A stretch of 64,000 nucleotides of DNA. Source: Oopsacas minuta. Taxonomy: Eukaryota; Porifera; Hexactinellida; Lyssacinosida; Leucopsacidae. The position numbers and the translations under genes are program-made. The notes below the pieces were generated by a model. That model had not been told where the DNA came from and made no database searches. It saw only the letters and a program-made list of their open reading frames with translations. This document shows positions 58,292-64,000 of this stretch, in pieces; position 1 is the first letter of the stretch; each line of letters opens with the position of its first letter. Location of the stretch: NCBI GenBank assembly GCA_024704765.1, contig JAKMXF010000301.1:279807-343806 (forward strand), written 5' to 3'.

Positions 58292-61200
58292 ATGACTGCT
58301 CGGAATACTCGTTATAGGAATGTATCTGAGGATAGTACAGATGAAGATATTCATATTGAAGATGATACAATTCCGTTGTCGAGTCAACCAGATGAAGACC
58401 TTTCTAATCTGAATGTTAACACTCATTCTAAGGTTAAATCTTATCAGTTGTGCAAGGTTAAACATCGTGAGAAGTGCGCTGCTATAACATTCACTTTGCT
58501 TACATTGGGATTCGCTATTATCACGATGACGTTAATATACGTAAGTGCTTTCGCCTTACGACATGATCACGTTCTAGATAATGGAGGTTCTGATCCAGAT
58601 ATCCAGAATTGTATCCATGCTCATCTCAGTAATGGTATTATTCTGCCATTACTTGACAAAAAAACTTATTTATACAAACAATTGAATAATAGTTTACGGG
58701 TTTTGGTTATAAGTGATCCAGATACCAAAGTATCAGGTGCTTCTCTGTCTATCCTTTCTGGATCCTTTAATGAAGGTCCTGTTCCAGGTTTGGCTCACTT
58801 TTGTGAGCATTTATTATTTTTAGGAAATAAGAAATATCAATTACCTGACGCTTTTATGACGTACGTTGCTGAACACAATGGATTTACTAATGCTTATACT
58901 GACTTGGGCATTACCAATTTTTATTTTCAAGTTGAATCTGATTTCTTTTTTCAAGCTCTTGATATGTTCTCTAACCTTTTCATACATCCACTTTTTAACT
59001 TTGAATATATTCAGAAAGAGATTAATGCAGTTAATTCCGAATACGAATTAGATAAATTTTCAGATGAATGGAGGCTATTTCGTCTCTTGCAACTTGGTTC
59101 TAATGAATCACACCCGTTTCACCAGTTTAACATCGGTAATACTGAAACTTTGAACATCACTAATATTCAAAGTTATGTGTCTAGTTACTTTTACAAATAT
59201 TTTAGTTCGAATCTAATGACTGTTGTGTTATATGGAAGTGAAAATATCACTACATTGTCTCAAATTGCAGAATTACGATTTGGTATTGTTCCGAATTTGA
59301 ATTTATTTGAAAGAATCTACCTACCTCCATATTCTTCATTACCCACATTTATACTAGCTCAAGCTCTAGAACAAACTAATGCAATAATTTTAGTATTTCA
59401 ATTACCATCATTTACGAAATATTTTAACTATTCGCCAAATTTTATTCTCTACTTATTGGATTTTCCTGGAAGTATTGGTTTCATAAGTAGCATGAGACAA
59501 TCGGGATTAGTTGATGATATTCATGTAACTACTCAGCAGCTTGTATCAAGTACTTTATTGAAGATTACTATCCTAGTTCAGAGTAAATTGATATTTGACC
59601 AAAAATGGTTTTTTCTTGTTGAATCTTTTTTCTCTTATATCCAACAAATACGCCAACTTAATTCGAATTTAATGGAGGAAATGTTTGACTCTTGGAAAAA
59701 GGTCAATAGTTTCAAGTTTGATTATGAGTTAAATGGTTCTCAAAAAGTTTCTTCCATAGTTTCGAATTTAGCTCGTCAGATGCAATTCATTCATTCTACA
59801 AAAGATTTGTTGTTACCTCCCTGTTCGCTCCTATTTAATTACACTTTCATTTCTACTACATTACTCTCACAGATTAAACCTTCTAATCTTCTCATTATAA
59901 TGTATTCAAATGAATTCAATTCATCTGATAATCAAGGTTGGCGAAATTTGACAATGAATGATCAGTATTTTGACATCGATTTTGTTGTTTACCCTATTAA
60001 TTCTGATTATGTTTCTAAATGGGACAGTGTAAATTCAAGTGCATTTGTTCTCCCAGATGATAATTTTATTCCCTCTATTTTACGAGTTGAGCCTTCTCTC
60101 AGTGAAGGTTTTAATCCTGAGTTGTCTTTATTCGGAAGTCTTGTCATTTGGCACCTTTATAATTCCAAGTTTTCAGACCCTTATATCAAATTTTCTTGTA
60201 TACTTGATACTAGTGACAAATATTATAACTTAGAGCATTATACTGCTCTCCAATTATTCAAATTTATTATTTATACAATTTTTCCAGATGAGATGTACAT
60301 GTATCAAAACTTTTATTCTCTCTCAATTCCTATCCCAAATTATTTCAATAGATTGTCACTAAATTTTGAAGGATATTCTGATAATATCTTATTTGAGAGT
60401 TTCATTGATAAAGCTACTGATATATTGACCAATTCATCATTCTTAACCAATAGCTATGCTTATACTATAGCTTATAATATGTATTCAAACACCTTGGCTA
60501 ATTATTTCAAACAATCAACTGCTGTTGATTTAGTGATTGATAATTTCAAGCTTTTATTCTTTCCAACTGCATATAAGATTGTTGACATTTACGAAAGCTT
60601 ACAAAATATCACGAAAGATAAGTTTATTCATTATTTATACGAAACTAATACAAACTCATTTCTAACTTGCTTCTCATTTGGAAATGTTGATAAATCTTTA
60701 TCCCTAAGGACTGGTAATAAAATTCAACAAGAATTTGGATCAGACTTGATGATATCTCCCGTAATTCAACAATTGACTCATTTATGCCAAGGAGTTAACT
60801 ATACCTTCTCGCGAAATAACTCTAACAGCCAAGATTTAAATTCAGTGATAGATGTTGTATATCAATTTGGCTCAATTTGTGGGGTGAAGAAGTTAGGTGA
60901 CAGTTGTAATACTACCCAATTACAAAGCTATGTGCTGTTGAAATTACTAGTGAGTATAATGTCAACGCACTTCTTCTCCATATTGAGAACTGAGGAACAA
61001 TTGGGTTACCTAGTTCAAAATTTTATATGGACAGAATCAGATGAAATTTTTTTGCATTTTCTTATTGAAAGTCCTTATAATAGCCCTGATTATCTAGAAG
61101 AGAGAATCGATCATTTTCTTTTGAATTTTAGCAAAACACTCGGATCAATACCTCTAGACAATTGGGATGATATTATTAGCGCTTATAACCAAACCATACT

Positions 61201-61483
61201 AGTTGAACCAAATTCATTTGATACTGCCTTTGAAAGTGTTTGGTCTGAAATTAGCACTAGACAATATCAGTTTTCGAGGAATTCTCAAATTAAGGATATT
61301 CTTAATACAATAACAGCAACAGAAATTATTTCTTATTTTCATATGATATTCTTTGATGCTCCAGTGCCAAGAGTTAACTTCAAACTTTTTGCTCATCATC
61401 TACATCAAACTACACAAAGCATCAATACACATGACTTAGACTACGATACGATTAACATCTTTAAACAGAATCTTAACTGTTAG
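58292..61483 (+). CDS. Membrane-anchored M16 metallopeptidase (insulin-degrading-enzyme type)
   Basis: Single open frame of 1063 residues. An in-frame TAG stands directly before the ATG, so the start is firm. An acidic, Ser-rich cytoplasmic tail (1-60) is followed by a hydrophobic segment at about 63-86, read as a type II signal anchor. The ectodomain matches IDE/nardilysin: HFCEH at 169-173 is the inverted zinc motif HxxEH, and E250 in EINAVNSE, 77 residues after H173, is the third ligand (E189 in IDE), with E243 before it. HPLF, EWRLFRLLQL and HPFHQFNIGN fit the same domain. In the C-terminal half LRTEEQLGYLV keeps the Arg and Tyr that bind peptide substrate in IDE. More than 15 N-x-S/T sequons suggest the catalytic part is luminal or extracellular. 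Known enzymes of the family cut peptide hormones and amyloid-like peptides; the substrate here is unknown. The coding region has no intron, in contrast to the split SF3B1-like gene. Confidence 0.9.
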   Translation: MTARNTRYRNVSEDSTDEDIHIEDDTIPLSSQPDEDLSNLNVNTHSKVKSYQLCKVKHREKCAAITFTLLTLGFAIITMTLIYVSAFALRHDHVLDNGGSDPDIQNCIHAHLSNGIILPLLDKKTYLYKQLNNSLRVLVISDPDTKVSGASLSILSGSFNEGPVPGLAHFCEHLLFLGNKKYQLPDAFMTYVAEHNGFTNAYTDLGITNFYFQVESDFFFQALDMFSNLFIHPLFNFEYIQKEINAVNSEYELDKFSDEWRLFRLLQLGSNESHPFHQFNIGNTETLNITNIQSYVSSYFYKYFSSNLMTVVLYGSENITTLSQIAELRFGIVPNLNLFERIYLPPYSSLPTFILAQALEQTNAIILVFQLPSFTKYFNYSPNFILYLLDFPGSIGFISSMRQSGLVDDIHVTTQQLVSSTLLKITILVQSKLIFDQKWFFLVESFFSYIQQIRQLNSNLMEEMFDSWKKVNSFKFDYELNGSQKVSSIVSNLARQMQFIHSTKDLLLPPCSLLFNYTFISTTLLSQIKPSNLLIIMYSNEFNSSDNQGWRNLTMNDQYFDIDFVVYPINSDYVSKWDSVNSSAFVLPDDNFIPSILRVEPSLSEGFNPELSLFGSLVIWHLYNSKFSDPYIKFSCILDTSDKYYNLEHYTALQLFKFIIYTIFPDEMYMYQNFYSLSIPIPNYFNRLSLNFEGYSDNILFESFIDKATDILTNSSFLTNSYAYTIAYNMYSNTLANYFKQSTAVDLVIDNFKLLFFPTAYKIVDIYESLQNITKDKFIHYLYETNTNSFLTCFSFGNVDKSLSLRTGNKIQQEFGSDLMISPVIQQLTHLCQGVNYTFSRNNSNSQDLNSVIDVVYQFGSICGVKKLGDSCNTTQLQSYVLLKLLVSIMSTHFFSILRTEEQLGYLVQNFIWTESDEIFLHFLIESPYNSPDYLEERIDHFLLNFSKTLGSIPLDNWDDIISAYNQTILVEPNSFDTAFESVWSEISTRQYQFSRNSQIKDILNTITATEIISYFHMIFFDAPVPRVNFKLFAHHLHQTTQSINTHDLDYDTINIFKQNLNC

Positions 61484-64000
61484 TTTCATAAATTCTCTTG
61501 TAAACATGAACATCTTTTCAATCGGGAAGTCCTATTTATTATTTACATAGAATAATTGATTTTCTCATGTAAATTGTAATGTAAATAGCATCTATTCATA
61601 GGAATATAGTATATGTATATATGAATGTGGTTTACCTTATACGTATGAACTCTTGGAGCATCTGAAGTGCTTATATAATTGATTTCTGGGACTTAACTAG
61701 GTATCCCAGGGAATATGCTCATTTTACGAGCTTAACCCAGAAATGCTTTTGTCCGTTATCAAGGAAGGATTATGGCATGCTATTTTGAATATGAATCGGC
61801 AAATACAAGATGTGGTGCATAATCAGGGAAATATGGTAGAACTTGATTAAAATTACAATAAAATAACCTGAATTCAGTAAACTTTACAAAATCAATTGAA
61901 TTCCTGAGATCGACTCAGTACCATGGCAAGCTCATGACAACCGACCTGGCCATCTAATATAGCCGAGCCTGCTTAGTAGGCCATCAGAAATTGAACTAAC
62001 ATTGTTATTACAAAATACCGGCCTGACAAGTCCCAAAGCTACAGCCATGCAGTTAAACACCCTTTAGAATCAGATCAAATGGCATAGCCTACTAGATATG
62101 AAACCATCTGGAACGTTTATCTACAAAATGTTGAAATGCCAAATGGTCTATAACCGTTTCTGAACAAAATATTAATAATAAGTCGGGTATATCCCTTATA
62201 CTCGCTATGTTGATTTGACCATTATTGAGACGATTATGGAGTTATACGAATATGTTTACAAAACATGTGAAATTCATCAACTTTTCTTGTCTGTGCGAGG
62301 AGAAAAGTGCAAACTTTATCATAACATATTTTTTATATTTTGTACAAAATCGATTCTACATCAATTGGCATATCAACATATTTTGAACCTAGACCAATAA
62401 TAAGGTTTTAAATGGGTTTCAAAGATGGAACATTTTGTATACATATTTGTCAATTACGCAATCAGATTACTTACCTTCAATCCGAAAATTTTAACAAAGT
62501 GGTTTTTGTGACTATATTCGGGTGAAAATTACCAATTCCTTTATCCCTGGTACTGAAAGTGCTCAGTTAGCAGGCCTATCTTTAGTAGACTATGCAGATG
62601 AAAATATTTTGTCACTTTGTTTAATTATTTGTAAATTTATGTTACAAATTAAGTACGATTTAGTATATTCGCGATTACATTGTTTATTTACGGATTAATT
62701 TATAAATAATTGATTCGTGCTTACACTAGTGTAAGTACGTATATTTTTAATGATCGTATTGTATCACGTAGCTAATTGGAAATTTTGAGAATTATTTATG
62801 ACTTTCAGATTCTCGTAACTTTTGATGGAATTTCAAATTCTTTGAGGACAAACAATTGGTAATGTTTTGTATATAAAGTTGTGGACACGATCTGTACCCC
62901 CCTTAATAATTCCTTCCTGAGGTACAAGTGGAATTATAGGGATTAGAGAGAACAGTAAATTTTATGAACAATGCGTCACTTCTCACAAAGTAAACCCTAT
63001 TGGCGATTATCTTATATTCAAGTGTTAGTTACTAGCATTTAAACACTGATAAAACATTCTAAACTCTCGTGATTTTGCTTCTATTTCTACAAGCTTTTGT
63101 ATTTTGGCACCTAGGATTACATTTCACCTTTGCCTTTCTGCAAGAACATGGTGAATTTTAAACAATTCTTGCCCAGACAAGTTTATTTCAAACATTGATT
63201 CATTCTACGTATACGAACAGCATCAGGAACAGAATCGATTGTCTGAAACTTGTGTGACCAGGGCTGGGGTTGGTTAACCGAATTTAGGGGGAGGGTAACA
63301 ACTTTTAAATATTAGTTGTTAACAGGTTAACGTTACAATTATTTTTAACACAATCAATGATGTTTTGTGACTAAGATTTACAATATGAATACATAGATAT
63401 TTTATATGAAATCACGATAATATTATATATTTCAAAACGATTGAAATTTGAGAAATTTGACATCTAATGATACTGAACTAGCAGAATTTGTGTATATGTT
63501 GCAGTGCAAACGCGAGATTAGTCTAACGCGTTCACACTGGTGTAAACGCACGGAATATTCAAGTTTTATTACTCTTTCGATTACACCAGTGTAACCGCAA
63601 GTAGTCTTGTAATAGAATATTGTGGTATATTTAGAAAAGCTATTTATTTATATACGTACTATATTGAATTACGTATTATAGTGTAATGTGAAACTACGCA
63701 ATAGATTTCGGGAACAATCACTCCCCCAGGTTTGATTTTGTTTCCTAATTTGTTTAAGGTGGAGGTAATATGGACGAAGCCCCCATATTACCCTCCTTCC
63801 AGTACCGCATACCAATGCCGTCAGATTAAGATTCGCCATCAGCGAGTCAAGCGCTAATGCCAGGCCAGTCCTTGAGATGGTTTCAAAATTTGCAGCCCTA
63901 GCCAACTGTGAAACTGTGCCGCCCTTCACCCAATTTGTTAACACCACTATGTGCCTTATGACATTGGTGTTACAACTCCTATTGCATTTTTGCAGGGACA
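61484..64000. other. 3' flank of the M16 gene, no further gene recognised
   Basis: An AATAAA at 61857-61862 is a possible polyadenylation signal about 370 nt after the stop. The open frame at 63669-63947 (-, 92 residues, ANFETISRTGLALALDSL) sits in a GC-richer patch and may be the edge of a repeat, but I do not recognise it. Short palindromes around ACACTGGTGT occur near 63535 and 63585. Confidence 0.4.

Overview
The window looks like nuclear DNA of an AT-rich, transposon-packed animal genome. Spliceosomal introns (GT-AG, some over 10 kb), a THAP/P-type transposase, BED-finger hAT transposases, many Tc1/mariner elements and an arthropod-type repetitive protein all point to an arthropod. A parasitic copepod such as a caligid sea louse would fit, but the species is an inference I cannot prove from sequence alone. 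There is no bacterial operon structure and no CRISPR array.

Only two host genes are well supported. The first is the 5' part of an SF3B1-like splicing-factor gene on the minus strand. Five exons (43269-43012, 35740-35528, 25315-24931, 18023-17695, 1202-879) join in phase through GT-AG introns and encode the first 503 residues; the rest lies beyond the left edge. Its four introns (16.5, 6.9, 10.2 and 7.3 kb) are filled with mobile elements. The second is a single-exon gene at 58292-61483 (+) for a 1063-residue M16 metallopeptidase of the insulin-degrading-enzyme type, with an N-terminal membrane anchor and intact zinc ligands. A third possible host coding segment flanks the transposon nest at 47761-55495, but I do not recognise its product.

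Mobile elements, left to right: an unclassified arthropod repeat protein (3142-4806); Tc1, mariner and hAT relics (5230-8380); a P-superfamily transposon with long terminal inverted repeats and a THAP transposase (8461-13124), itself invaded by a deleted mariner (12045-12823); a DD37E Tc1 element inside another Tc1 element (14075-16758); a pogo-like MITE; a DD34D mariner (18640-19690); a Ginger-like element carrying integrase and OTU protease remnants (22195-24033) beside a 102-bp hairpin; a ZMYM1-like hAT relic; another Tc1 copy (33311-34637); an hAT-derived palindrome with 1.15-kb arms (37046-39565); a further Tc1-like element (39762-41058); a LINE fragment split by an hAT MITE (42064-42880); a Merlin-type remnant between long inverted repeats (43844-47080); and a nest in which a DD41D mariner holds a two-gene Harbinger element, a Charlie-like hAT with a perfect 8-bp target duplication, and a Tc1 relic (47761-55495).

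Most transposase genes are frameshifted. The best preserved are the Myb/SANT-like protein and HARBI1-type transposase of the Harbinger element, the inner DD37E Tc1, and the palindromic hAT fragments. Stretches with nothing recognisable are listed explicitly.
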